Origin: Sphagnum magellanicum
Lineage: Eukaryota > Streptophyta > Sphagnopsida > Sphagnales > Sphagnaceae
DNA: 64,000 nucleotides
Reading direction: 5' to 3'
Assembly: GCA_021904315.1 (NCBI GenBank)
Contig: CM038916.1
Span: 3,658,001-3,722,000 of the forward strand
Part shown: positions 35,401 to 49,390 of the stretch, piece by piece
Layout: each line of letters begins with the position of its first letter
Position numbering within the stretch: position 1 is the first letter of the stretch
The notes under the pieces: model-generated
Databases searched by the model: none
What the model saw: only the letters and a program-made list of their open reading frames with translations
What the model was told of the DNA's origin: nothing
Translations under genes and position numbers: made by a program

Positions 35401-37374
35401 TGTAGAGATCTCTCAGTGATCAATTGTCTCTTCTGCAGGCGATTTCTTTCATGCAGCACCAAATATTGACCATTCTCAAGCATTCGTGCGGAAGGACATC
35501 AAGGAGTGGATGAAATGGTTGCGAAATGATTTTCAGTTTGATGGCTGGCGTCTAGATTTTGTCAGGTACTTTGTTACTTCTTCAGTCATAGCAGTGACTG
35601 GTGACTGCACCCACCATGCACATTTTCTCACATCAAATTGGAGTTAGGACCCATGCTGATGTGCAAGGCTCCAATCTATCTGTCTTGAATGAGGTTTTGT
35701 TTTTGACATGATCCAAAAATGCCTTTGGGACAGGGGATTCTGGGGTGGTTATATAAAGGAATATATTGAAGCAACCAAACCAGCATTTGCAATTGGTGAA
35801 TATTGGGACAGTCTTGCATACGAGGGTGGGAAAGTGTGTTACAATCAAGGTTCAATACTTTCCAACATATTCTGGAAAAGACTTACAGTAGACACCACTT
35901 TGTATGCTTAGAAAGGGTTGATTCTTATCATCTCTTATGTGGTGTGCCACAGTGCCATGCGAAATCTGAGGGTTGAATCACTAGGCATGTCTTGTTTGCA
36001 CTGGTAATGGCTCTCAGTTGGGTGCAGATTCTCACAGACAGCGCATTATCAACTGGATCAATGCTGCTGGTGGTACATCATCAGCATTTGATGTGACAAC
36101 AAAGGTACAATCTCACGAGACTCTGTTGCCTGGAATTGGTAGACTTCTTTTGACTGTCCTGTAAATGGGTGTGAACATTGATCCCTTATGTCTAATTTTC
36201 ACTTCAATTGAAATGAATCTTTTGTGTCAGACTTGGTGGTCTCTTCATTTTCACAGGGCATACTACATTCTGCTCTACATGGTGAGTTTTGGAGGCTGAT
36301 AGACCCTGCTGGCAAGCCACCAGGGGTCATGGGATGGTGGCCTTCACGGGCAGTCACTTTTCTTGAGAACCATGACACTGGCTCGACACAGGTGTGCCTT
36401 TTCATGGATGCTTTCTGCTCTACAATTTCATTTGGGTCTCTCTTAATGTCTAATAGAGAAGAACTATGAAATACCCTTCTTGTTTTGGATCAATGTTTCT
36501 TGGAAATTTATTATGTCTTTACTTGAGCAAGATGCAGTCAAGTGTGGAGCAACAATTACAATATATAAATCAACCATGACCCCAAAGCTATGACAAGGAC
36601 AGCATTTTACACACAACATTAATTTCTAAAGCAAGCCATTCCTTCAGTGTTGGTATACAAATTTGAAGAGATTCATGAAGGAGAGTGTAGAGGTATATGT
36701 GCCATTATTATCACATGCTGATTACTTTAAATGTGAACTGGTGGTCACATTCTGATTTCATATTCTTGCTCGTGCAGGGACATTGGCCTTTCCCTCGTGA
36801 TAAGATCATGATGGGATACGCATACATTCTTACTCATCCTGGCACAGTAAGTTCTCTTATCTTTGGACCTCATTCAACACAGATGTGGTTTTACTGATAT
36901 ATCGGGAGGGTAGCTTGAAAGTTGTTTCTTCAGAGATCTGTTGACAAAATGTGTATGAGAGCAACTGGCAGAGGTGAGACTATGTTCTTGTCGGTGATTT
37001 GATAGGTAGTGATCATCCTGAAGGATATAGTTGTTGTTAGACTTGTAACAAGATTCTTTATGGGTTTTTCTCCCCTGACTGACATCATCGTTTGATTGGG
37101 GCAGCCGGTAATCTTCTATGATCATTTTTACGACTTTGGTCTACACACACAAATTGCAGAGCTGATTGCAGTCAGAACTCGGACGGGTGTGCACTGCCGG
37201 AGCCCAGTCAAGATCTTGCAAGCCAATTTTGAAGGCTATGTTGCCAAAGTAGGGGAAGGCTTAGTTATGAAAATTGGCGACCTTGATTGGAACCCATCCA
37301 AACAAAACAACCTCAAAGGCAGCTGGAAACGGTGTGTAGACAGAGATGGCTATAAAGTCTGGGAAAGGAAATGA
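32434..37374 (+). CDS. AMY3: Plastid-type alpha-amylase (AMY3-like) with coiled-coil N-terminal half
   Basis: Twelve exons: 32434-33691, 33875-33906, 34028-34160, 34374-34471, 34725-34769, 35037-35142, 35439-35565, 35734-35849, 36028-36104, 36257-36391, 36778-36846 and 37105-37374 (TGA). All introns are GT-AG and every phase fits, giving 821 residues from the first in-frame Met. The frame is open from 32386, so the true start may be upstream. Residues about 60-410 are Ala/Glu/Lys/Leu-rich and look like coiled coil. GH13 follows from SGTGTG and FQGFNWESW. Region I is DVVLNHR (511-517), the nucleophile is D597 (GWRLDF), the acid/base E622 (GEYWD) and the third carboxylate D704 (ENHDTGSTQ). The C-terminal domain ends VWERK. 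Role: endo-hydrolysis of alpha-1,4 glucan, probably transitory starch in the chloroplast. Arabidopsis AMY3 has tandem CBM45 modules in its N-terminal half; I see none here. Confidence 0.92.
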
Positions 37375-39190
37375 GCAGCATACACCCAATGTTACATACA
37401 GGCTCTGTGCATTACAAGGAGAAATGGGTGCATATGTTCTATCAAGTCAACATGGATGTGTTCAGTGCAAATTGGGTTCATACTAATGTTGTCCAATTAC
37501 TAAATTTTAGATGTATTCTGTAGTTATCAACATAATATATTCTTGTTTTTCCATGAACAGGAGGAGGATATGTATCTAAAGGTTCATACTACTAGTACCT
37601 ACCTAGGCTATAGGTAGCCTAGGTACCTAATGCAATTGTAATGTGACTATCTTAGTTGCATGTGCAATTAAACATATATATAGTGTTGTAAAAAATAGAA
37701 CGACACCATGAGAAATTAGTTTGATGGAAGGATGAGATAAGTCATAGTTGCAACTAAGTTGCAAAGAAGACCAAAATTCATCAAAACTTGAAAAGTAATT
37801 GCATGAACAACTATTCATAGTTGTGTCAAAACATATAACTAGAAGCCAAAAAGGGCATTGGATGTTAAACGTAATTAATCAAAATTAAACATTTATTTTT
37901 TTATTACCATTTAAAACTATGGTAATCATGTCAAGTTAATACTTTTCCCCTCATATGAATGTCAAGGAACTTAGAGTAAAAATTCATTCAATCCAATTTC
38001 AAGTTTTGGTTTTAATTTATGACGTTTGAAAATGTACACCTACTGTGTTAGATGGAATTAGTTTTGCAAAGGACTATCAAAAGGGTTCATATAATAAAAG
38101 AATTTTCATTGAAAACAATATAGATGATAAGAACATATTAGTCACATTTAGAAAGCATTTATACTTTTTAAAATGTGGAATTTTAAAACTTTAAAAATTC
38201 AAGGAATGTTTCAAAATTGCTTCAAAATTTTAAAGCTTCAAAAGTCCTTTACCACATATAAATGGGTTATAATGTACATGATTTACGAAAAAAAATTATA
38301 GCTTAAATATAATTAAACTTAAAAATGTGAAAATTTAATTTTTGGTGAGAATTAAAAATTTTGGTCATTTTTTCAAGATGAAATAATGTATTTGTAAGGA
38401 ATTTGCACACTTTTAAAAATTCATATTTATTCAATAATGACTAACCAAAAAAATGTGATGCATTAGGGAACATTTAAATATTTTTAAAAACAAGTTACAA
38501 AAAATTTGATTCAAACATTCATTTGCATGTAAAAGTTTTTTTTGAAAAAAAGGACATGCAGTCCTTTTCCAAAGTAATCCCTTTGGCTCCTAGTTATAGG
38601 TTTTGACACAATTGTTGGTGACATTTTGTCACACCTTGTCATACATGAGGTGGTGAGATGATTGCAAATGACAATATTTCTTCCATTTGCTAAAACTCAT
38701 TGTTCCAAGCTCTTGTAAACCTTATTTATTTTCATCCTTTCAAGATCATTGCCTCTTTGCTTTTCAGCTCTTTCCATGCATTGTGTAGCCACTCAAATAT
38801 GCATGGTTTTAGATTATTTGTTTGGAATCAATGCTTGGATTTTCGTCATTGTTAATGTGTTCCTTTATGGCCTTATTGTCTAATTGTTGAATTCCATCTT
38901 GAATGAATGCTTGTGCATGCATTTCAACATGGCATTAGTTGGTTGCAAAATATTAATACAATTTGTTAGTATAAAAATTGTCAAGATGTTTGGATGTTTG
39001 TTTTAAATATTTAATCCAAGAATGGTACCATTGTGAAGATCGTGAGCTCAAAGAAATCACTCAAATGATTATGTGTTATTTCATAGCTGATACCTTGGTT
39101 TTGGTTGAGCAATAATGCTTTCATCATTTGAAGACATGGTGTTGTCCCATGCCCCAAAATTTTGTAGCAATACAAAACACTAGCTACAAA
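37375..39190. other. Amylase 3' flank and AT-rich DNA
   Basis: The first 150-200 bp should be the amylase 3' UTR. A perfect 9-bp-arm palindrome with a 4-nt loop lies at 37602-37623 (CCTAGGCTA-TAGG-TAGCCTAGG). The rest is AT-rich with no gene. 37640-37840 shares GTTGCAACTAAGTTGCAA-type words with 45000-45190. Confidence 0.35.
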
Positions 39191-39450
39191 GTTCTAACAT
39201 AACATATGATTTGAAGATTACGATACGTTGACGAGGATGAACGACAACGGACGGACATTAGTGGATGGATGTCTGTGGATGGATGTTAGTGGATGGAACT
39301 ATGACAAACATCAGTGGATGGAACGGCAACGAACGTCGAACAAAATTGTGATGAATGTCAAATGGAACTGTGAAGGACATCGAACAAAATGGTGAAGAGA
39401 ACGAAACGGAACAGGAATGGGAATGGATGGTAACGAATGACAAATTTGCT
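39191..39450 (+). repeat. Degenerate GGATGGA simple-sequence tract
   Basis: GTGGATGGATGT-like and GTGGATGGAAC-like words repeat through 39240-39330, then decay into GAACGACA/GAACAAAAT words. No coding capacity is believed. Confidence 0.5.
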
Positions 39451-42400
39451 GATGACAACATTAGAAAATGATCCACGTCCACAAGCTCTGTAGCGATGGT
39501 GTGCAAAGGAGAAGATTTTTTTTTCTTTTACTTCATGTATTTTTTTTAATTATTTTTTTCTTCTTCTTCCAGAACTACTACACGAGCTACTCATTACATG
39601 ACTGCAAGTTCAAAAACACATAGGAGTGCATAACCCAGATGTTAACTTCAAAACCCATGTACAAGGAAAACAAGTGTATGTGGGGTTGCATCACCTGGTG
39701 CAGACCTTGTATTGTAATCAAACCTTTTGTGTGTGTGTGTGTGCATGCTCCCAAGACCTAAAGCTGATAGTAAAACAAGCTTTGGAGCTACTCGCTCCTT
39801 TTTCCTTTAGAACTTCATAACTTGTAGCTTGTTTCCGATGTCCCTTCTCCCTCGCTTGTGTTGTTGCTAATTATGGTTGTTGTTGTTCTTGTTGTAGCTA
39901 TAATACAAAAGTAGAAAAAGAAAAAGAAAAAGAAATAGAAATGATTCAACACACAAGAAACCAATAAGCAAAAAAAACTTAAGAAACTCAAAGCCATGAA
40001 AAATTTGTTGCTTTCAACATTAAGTGACGGAATGCAGTTTTTCTAGAATTAAATTGAAAAGAAGGAAAGAAAACGAAGTGTATGTAAACAGTGGTCGTGC
40101 AATACCTGTCGTGAGCACCTAGAAATTCAATCTAATTATGGAGGAAATTCTCCCTCTAGAAAAACTAACAAAAGATGGGAAGAGCTTGGCCTTTTATACA
40201 ATTGTCAACAGGTTGAAACCTTAAATTAACAAGCCATAACCCTAAAACACCTAATAGCATACAGTGACCTAAGCACATAATTAACCTTTAAAGGCATGAT
40301 TGGCATGCCCGTAATCGGCCGTCATGTATGAGGCCATGCATACATGCATAACAACTTTGGATAAATTTGTTAAATTGTGGAAATGAAATTTAATAAAAGA
40401 GACAAGAAATGTTGGTGGGTGAATTAATACAAAATGAAGTTATCTTTGCATATTGTTCTCTAATAGAATGTGTGAAAGGGGGGTGGGGAAAATATGTACC
40501 ATGTATAGTCAATGTGGAACTTAACCATAGGCTATAATAATATGTTATCACCCATTATGAAATAATTACCTACAATTATGTATTGTTGAAATACTAAAAA
40601 ACAATTGGTGATAGGGTTTTTTCTTTATACCACTTCAAAGTCTATCATTTTTCTTGTTGACCTTATCCTAGGTCAACTTAACCTCATGTTCATGATTTGT
40701 ATGGATAGAAATCATATATTAAAATCATTCATAAAGGACTCCAAACTATGGGCAAAATTGGGGACACAACCAAAAGTCAAGATGAAAACAATATGAAAAA
40801 AAAGGAACCAATTGTTTTTCTCATTTAAATTGGTCCTCATAGGAGTTTCACCCCCACAATTTTGGATTTGCCCTAATAACCTATGCATTCATATTCTTCA
40901 TTATATTAAGACTTGTCAACATAAAATCTTGCAAAATCTTGTGAATCACAAAAAAAAATCTTGTCCATTTTGACCATATTAATGTTTATGACATTAATAT
41001 GATAGTTTTATTATTTAGTCTAGTTAACAAAATTTGCAAGCTAGGCTAAGCTTCCAATATACATAGGCTTACTTCGTTTAAATTAACTTATTAAGCTTAT
41101 TTACATCTCAAATTTCTAAGCTTCATGGGTTTGTTCCAAATCTATGCAAAATCTGTTATTTCATAGGTTTGTATTATTTAAACACAGATGTCATGCATTA
41201 TTTAAACATGGAAGTTGTGTGCATGACTTTCATGTGTAAACAACATGAATAAACAAATAACATTTGTGTTCAAACAATACAAATAGGTATATGACATTTG
41301 TGTTTAAATGATATGCATGACATTGATGTTCAAATAATACAAGTAGATGAATGACATGTATGTTTATTCCCATACGAACTTATGAAAAATAGATTTCACA
41401 TGATTATTATTATTAAAGCATGGCACATGAAGTTTGTGATGTAGCTTAGTTTACCAATTAAATTATAATAATGTTTTCTAGCAACCTATTAGTCAATAAA
41501 TTAATTTGTAAACTTTAAATTACAATAGCAAAAATGCCATGTGTCATTTAATCATTTATGTATAGTTGCAAATATAATTGCAAAACCAACTTAATTGTCA
41601 ACCATCAATGAATGCCACCCATAATGGATGACATATGTTCATATTTCGTGAATTTTTGGTAGTCACACATTGTAATTGCATATATGACTAAACTTTAACA
41701 CATCTAAATTTTAGCCACAAACTAATAAACCAATTTAATTAAGCATGGCCATTTAGTATAGTCAATTTGACTAAGCCATGGGCATCTTGATGGACCATTT
41801 TTTAAAAAAATCTTTCTTAATTAAATGTATGGCTTAACACTTTGTCAAAATGATCACTTTAGTAAAAAAAACCAACCAAAAGAACCACATATGTCTTTCA
41901 TGCCCCATGCCTTCAATCAAAGTGGACATCCTTAAATTGGTCAATGCAAACATTTTAGTCAACATAAAAAATTTAACTTTCCTTCCAATGACATTTAATT
42001 GCATAATTGTTTAATTTCAAATACGAGTTTAAACTTTCGATGAAGTTTTTCTTTTGATAAACATTTATGTTGTTCATTTTTACATTTGTGTTAATAGTTA
42101 ACCATATGTTGAAAATGCATTTCATGTGTTGCTTTTCATTATGTCACTATAATTTATGGGATCATACATGTTTGATGTGTTGGATTGGTGTATTTACATT
42201 TTTCAACCATAATTTTTAATCTAACAATTAGAGTTCTATAATACCTTTAAATATATTTGAATCATTTCCCTTGGTGTTTAGGTCTTATAATAGTCTATAG
42301 ATCATTGTAATCATTTTTCTACAATGGAAACTCCACTTTCCTCCTTCCTTTCTTTACAATTTGCTAATTTTAATAGATCTTGCTAATATCCTTTTGTTGG

Positions 42401-45400
42401 TCCCTTTTGTGTTGTTTTGGAAACAATTGTGGCCATTGATTTTTCCTTCAAGGTGTGCACAATCTTCAAAAAGGAAATTTGTTCCTAAGGACGTCTCATT
42501 GTAATCTATTACACAAGTCTCCACAATGGTTTGTCCATCTTCTTGTTGAAACTAGTGCAAGGTTCTTCCTTTGTGGTCATTTGTCAATCAAATCATGTTT
42601 CTTCCATCATGCCTCCAAGGATTTTTTCAACAAAAATGATAGATTTGAAGTAGCACATTCTTGTAAATAATGTAGATCATTGAGGAAAGTCGACAGATTT
42701 TGATTGTTCCTCTATTTATTCACCACAACAAATGCCATTACCTATTTCACCACATATCCTTTTAGAGGGGTCAGTCTCTTTACTCCCTTCTTTGTATGCA
42801 TTGTCGGAATTTAGTTCCAAAAGAAAGCTTGCAAAATTAGATGTCAAGGAATTTGAGATTAAGAGAGTCAAGGTCCATCCAAGAAAATATAATGGTAAGA
42901 TTGTTTTTGAACTTCTTACATTAGCTAGAAGATGGTGGTCCATCCCTTTGCCCTACAACTAGAATTCAAAAACCACTCAAGTACAATTGTGTTGCAACTA
43001 CACCCTCTAAAGTCTAATTCCTATGCAACTACGTTTTATAAATATAGTGATTTAATAAATAAATTTTCCACATCAAAAAATAAGCTAGTTGTTCGATAGT
43101 TACATCATAGTTTTTAATTGTGTTTTGTATATGGTAATTTATATGCACCATATTTATGCATGTAGTCAATTACATTCGATTTTTTGAGAAGTTACATTAT
43201 AGTTGTAATGTGCAATTAATTCATAACTTAACACATTGTTAAAAATGAGCTACACATTGAACACTTTTTTGGCAACTAGTGTATAACTTTTACATGTGCG
43301 ACTATACCATGTGTTCGCATTCCCACCACCCATGAAGTACAAGCTTTGTAATTGGTTTTCAACTATGAAGTCTATTCATGTAACTAGTTGGCCATTATGT
43401 TGCCACTAAATGGCCACTAATTAAAGTACTAGCAATTCACTATCCAAATAAAGTGGAATTTGTAGACCTCAAATTGGATTCCAATGTTACATGAACTATA
43501 TTAATAATATTTGTATTGAACGTACATCAAAATATTCAAGCTTAGACACCTACAATTTTTTTAGGCTACATGAACAAGTATAGAATAGATAATAATCGAT
43601 TTTTTTGTGGATACCTCCTTGGCACCCATAAGGGTTGCGTCTTGTGGCATTGGCATATTTAATATATAATATATATTTTAAAAAATTAAAAATTAGATGA
43701 ATCAATTAGCCTTTAATTTAAATTAATCAATCTAATTCAAAAAAAATTGTGAAATTAATTAATTGACTAAATTTATTTTTCATAATTAAATAAATAACCA
43801 ACATTTAAATATTATAGTAAATATTTTAGTCTTATTTTTTATGATAGGTCTTCAATTGTTGTATTAATAATAATCCACTACATTGCAACTCACAATATCA
43901 TGTTAACATACATACATATCAAACCATAAAATTTCATGAAAGGTGAAAGTGTACTTTTGAATTGAAATTAAAAACAATCTACATATTTTATTAAACATTC
44001 AACAAGGGTGTACATATGGATATGTTTCTATATACTTTGATGTTTTCTATTCAAATTCATGTTAATTATTTAATAATTCATAATGAGTTTTTTAAAAATA
44101 TATATTCAATAGTAATTAGTATGTAATATACTAAATTAGTATGAATTAATTAATTGAAATAAATAATAAAAAATTCATATGAATTCATTAATCAAATTTA
44201 AATAATTATTTTGATATTTAATTATTTGAATTAATTAACTAACTAATAATCTTAATTATATTAAATAATTCAAATGATTAATCTAGATAATTAATTATTA
44301 GATATTTAATTAAAATAATTAAGTTTCAAATAATTATGTCAGATGATTAATTATAAAGTTCAAATTAATGACAAAATTAAAATCAAACACAAAGCATGTG
44401 GAATTGTTGTTGTAGTTGCAACTCAATTGTAGCTAAAAGATTTAACCCATATGTTTTGTCTTCAGGATTTCATTTCACAAATTATATAAAGGAGGTGTCT
44501 TTTCTTGCATTTTCACATTAAAATACATGTGCCATGTTGGGATGAAATCATAAAAGTATAACCTTAAAGGCAAAACATAAATTAAAATTAAAAAATTTAT
44601 GTGGCTATTTTTTAGTTCACCTACCCTTCTAATATTCTATTTTCCTACTTACTTGCCTATCTAAATAGGTACATAAGTAGGTAGGTAAGTAGGAAGGTTA
44701 GTATATAGCAACTATCAACTTACGTACCTATGGTCATGTACCTACATACCTAGGTACTTATATATATATATATAAATTCAATTAATATGCTGCATGGCAA
44801 CTTTTGATTGCGCCATGTGTCATAATTTAAACCATCTAAAATGAATAATCATAATGAACAATGGATATCAATATTTAAAAAAAAAATCACCAAAATCTTC
44901 ATAGTACCATGTGTTAAATTTGATGAATGGATGAAAAATGATGTTAGCATGACATTATGGTTGTAATTAAGGGGAATTGCATAGTAGTTGAAAAAGGATT
45001 TATTGCGACAAAGTTGCAATTGAGTTATAATGAGTTACACCATATATACAGTGAATTAAATAACTCTTGCAACTCATGCAACTTGTCTGATAACATTCAT
45101 AATGTAGAAATATAGTGAGTTGCAAATGGTCATTGCAACTCAAAAATTGAATTGCAAGTGGTCATTGCAACTCAAAAACTAAGTTGCAAGGCTAATTACA
45201 AAACACCCATTTTTCTCATAGTGAATGAAACCTATCCATAAAATATCAAGTACAAGGTTCAAAACAGAAGATATTGGAAGGGATGGACAACTAAGACATT
45301 ATTGCTTGATTTTATTAAACTAGATGAAATGTACACATGCATCTTCGCAATAGCCTGATCTTTTGTGAATCCACATGTGGTGCACATATGTCTATTATTA

Positions 45401-48400
45401 TTGGTCACTTGTCACCACCAAGGTATAGTTGCCTTGTTGTGCATGTTGGTTTGCATAACCATTCAAATGCCAAGGGAGAAAATTGAAAGGCTTTGAACAA
45501 ATTGAATCTATTTGAAAGATGTACTTGGAGGAAAATCTTAATGCCTCCCCAAATACCATTTCTTGCAAACTTGTTCAACAAAAGTTTTTGTAATTGCTTG
45601 TGAAGGAAAACCTAATCACAAAAGGAGACATCTTGTGAAATGACACTTTGTTGAAGGTGTTGGAGAATGTGTCCCCTCTAGTTAATGAGAACAAGGTTAA
45701 ACATTGTGTTTACACTCATATGACCTTTGGAATAGAATGTTCAAGATAACATGTCAAACACAACTCTACATACAACTACATATAAAGAAGCCATTATCTA
45801 GGATAGGCATTTAATGAACCTTGGTTCTTGTTCAAAATGTCCATACATGGTCTAGGAAGGGGAAATCACACTACACTATCCATAAAATGTTGTCACAAGG
45901 CACTTTTTGCAAGATTTTAAGATTTGTAATTGGCTATCTAATTAAATAAAAATGATTAAATTAATAAAAAATCAACACTACAATATTATGTATATTATAA
46001 TCAAATTGTATGAATTTTTTGAATAGTTTTTTAATTGTTATAACATAATGCACAGACTTTTTAAAAAGTACCCAAAAACTTATAACAGTCCATAATCAAT
46101 GAACATGGACTTCATGCACCTTCATATAATGTTTTTTATTGAATAAAAGACTCAATGATAATATAGTGTGGTAACATTGATATTAAGGAAGATTTTTTGA
46201 GAACATTTTGATGACCAAGTTTTTCTATGTAATTTAAGGTTTTTTCTCATTAAGTCCTTTACTTAATGAAGGTAATAATTTATAAACTCATATTTCAAAT
46301 TTAAGTTCTCCATAAGGTAAACTAGGGTTGGAATTTTTTTTGTAATGAAATTTTAATGATAATTTATGAAATGACTTATGTGATTCAAGTTATCTTGCCT
46401 TCACATTGCCTTCATAATGTTAATTTAGGCAATTATCGACTTCCATATGTGCTTGAAATTGTTACACCTTAGTGTGTTTTCACCTAGGAAGTGGAATGGA
46501 TTTGGTGAAAAAAATGACAAAAGGTGATATAAGAACTTCTTGGGTGATGTTGGATCACATTAAAACAATGCACCACTAACAACAATGGGGGCACACGTGC
46601 ATGATTCTTTTTGTTGTTTGTTGACCATTGTTTTGTTTGAGATGAAAGCTAAAGATTTTGATTCCTAGAGCTTGTTCTGGTCATGTTTGAATGAACAAGT
46701 GATGTGGGTGAGGTTTCTTAAACATGATTTCCGTGGGTTTATGGTTGATGCTACAAGTGTGAATGACAATGCAATTCATAACATTTATTATGGTGATCCC
46801 AATGTTCCCTTGGAGGGAAAGGAATGTACATTTTTCTACCATTGAGCTTATGGATCCATAGAAATAATTTGATATTTCTTGCATTCCAAGATGAACACAT
46901 TGATTTTTATATAATCACCAACTATGAAGGATTTTGTTATGAATCATGTGAAAATTGAAGCTTGGTGGAATGATTCAAGGCCAGTAATTCCTACAAACAT
47001 TTTAAATTTGAACAACTTTAGTTAAGTTGGTGAACTAAATAGTTAACACAATTGCCAAATTACCTTATGAATGAACTTGATTTTGAAGAGGAGGCTATGG
47101 TACCAACTAATAACCAATCTTGTGAAGAATGTTCATTCCTCCATGTGGGTTTTGTTGGAAATGGTTGCAAGGTGAACATAGTTATACATTGTTATTATGG
47201 ATGACATGGTGAGGTTAATACTACAACAACAATTTTATCATCTTGTTTGTTTAACCATAAAGCAAGTATAGGGCCTATTAAAACAAATTTGTTTTTTTGC
47301 GAGTAGCTTTTTGTTTGCCAAACCTAAATAAATTTGCAAAATCAGTTCATAATGTTGTGTTTAGTTTTTCATTGCATTCTAGATGAATTGGTTTGGAAAG
47401 TGACACACATTCAATGTTTGTGAAAACAATGTTAAATGGGAATTCACATAGACCTAATAAGGGCACTTTCACATTCAACATACCCATAAAAAATGTCCAC
47501 CTATCCTTACACACCAAAATTTGGATCCTTTGTGTCCTCCATTCTCCATTCACATGCAAGTGTTGTTGATACCATTCAAAATAGTTCCCTTGGAGGAATT
47601 CCAATGACCATTACAACACCTTTGACAAAACCACAAGATTATCCCACAACTCCATCTAGAGTGGTGATTCAATCAGGGAATCTGATGGTGGAGAATTACA
47701 TTCCAATAGATTAATGGCATCTTCACAAGACAACTAATATTTGACAAGAATAACTTGTTGTGTTGCTATTTATGCAAATGGTGTTAATTTGGAGTTCAAC
47801 ATTCATAAAATGAGGAGGGCCAATTGGGACCTCATGGTTCTTTAGACACCTTTAAGATCATCACCATCCACAAGGTCTTGAAAAGTTTTTATAGTTTTCT
47901 TTTGGTAATATGGTTCGATGTGCAAATGGAGTTGTACACAATTTGAAGCATAACAAACTGCTTCTTCACAAGGTTTAGTTTGTGAACTTAGGCATAAATA
48001 TTATCCAGCACGAAGCTAACATATTGGGACGAGCAAGTTTTGTTCTTATTCATGATGCACCTCCTATCACACCAACAATGGAGTTTAATGAATTTTGTAT
48101 TTTGCCAGGAATTGCCCATAACATGTGAAATGGACACAAAATTCATATGACGCAATGCTTGCTAGTAAACATGGCCAAGATGAAAATGTTGCCACCTTGG
48201 ATGCCAAGGTTATCAACATCACATTCACATTTCAAGGATATATTTACATCTATTGGTTTAGGGTTGGTTCATGAATCCACTATCAACAACTTGCCATGCA
48301 CCTATTTTGTCATAAGTGGTGTGTTCCCAAGTTGTACTTACAATCTAGAATTTTTTTCATTATAGCAAGTTGTAAACATAACTATTATATTACTTGCAAG

Positions 48401-49390
48401 CACATGTATTACATCTATAATGTGCATAAGAGACGATGAACACACCATCTCACATTGAGTTGGAATGATGTAGAGGACATTTTGAAACTAGGTTTAAATT
48501 GATTGCCAAACCTTTTTGTACCGCTTGATTGGATTATTGGGAATATAATTTCTAATTCATGGTTTGGAATTTTTCAATGAAGTCTTTCACGTTCATGGAT
48601 TTTGGGTTCAAATTTGTCTTGTATCTTCTTATTCATGAATAAAGATTGCATTTATAAAATAATTGTTTGTGTACAATTGCCCATTTCTTTTGTTGATTTT
48701 TTGATCAAGTGGAAATGTTTTCCAAGAGTTATTCCATATATGGAAAGAGTTGTGAGTAGAATCTTGTTTTGAACACATTATATATTACCTTACTTCCTTG
48801 GTTGCTTTCACATTAATTACATTGTTTTAGAAATGTTGAATTTCTGACAACAAAATCCTTATTGTTTAACTTGTATGAGGAAATTTTTGGATCTTTGAAA
48901 ATAGTCCAAAATTTGATGGAATATATAGCAAAAATTTATTGATTTTTCTGCATGTGTGTGTGTGTGTGTGTGAAAGTTACCATAGTTTAAAGATTATACA
49001 CAACAACAAGTGGATCACAACTCTTGGAAAAAAAATGATTCCTTTTGTTTGCTACTTCGATTCACCATTGCACTTGTTCCAGAATTTTGCATATTTGTGC
49101 ATTCCTCTTCTTTACATCCCTTCAATTGGATGTAATTCATTTTTCATTGTGGATGAATTCAACGGGATGGATGCATAATATTGATAAATGGATGAATGAC
49201 ATCAATCCACATCTCAATTTGAATTGCATCTGTCTATACAATACATAGTATGTATAGTATTTAGTTTGATGAATATCATCCAGCAATGGGACATATTGTA
49301 ATGCATAGTCCTAGTCTGCTTTGACACTCTATGAAAGCGCACTGCCAACAACAATCCCTTACAAAACAATTTCACTAGACAATGTTGCCC
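39451..49390. other. AT-rich gene desert of about 10 kb
   Basis: No supportable gene. The longest frames (42455-42670, 42732-42962, 47347-47604, 47493-47714, 48147-48365) are short, isolated and AT-rich; they look like scraps of decayed elements. (TG)n tracts lie at 39728-39742 and 48952-48972 and a (TA)n tract at 44760-44774. 44640-44700 is an imperfect inverted repeat of CCTACTTACTTGCCTATCTA and TAAGTAGGTAGGTAAGTAGG. 45060-45190 repeats GCAACTCAAAAA and GTCATTGCAACTC. 43640-44360 is extremely AT-rich with AATTAATTA runs. Confidence 0.4.

Noticed and set aside
43640-44360. Origin or matrix-attachment region in the extremely AT-rich stretch
   Set aside because: High A+T alone is not enough; no specific motif arrangement was seen.
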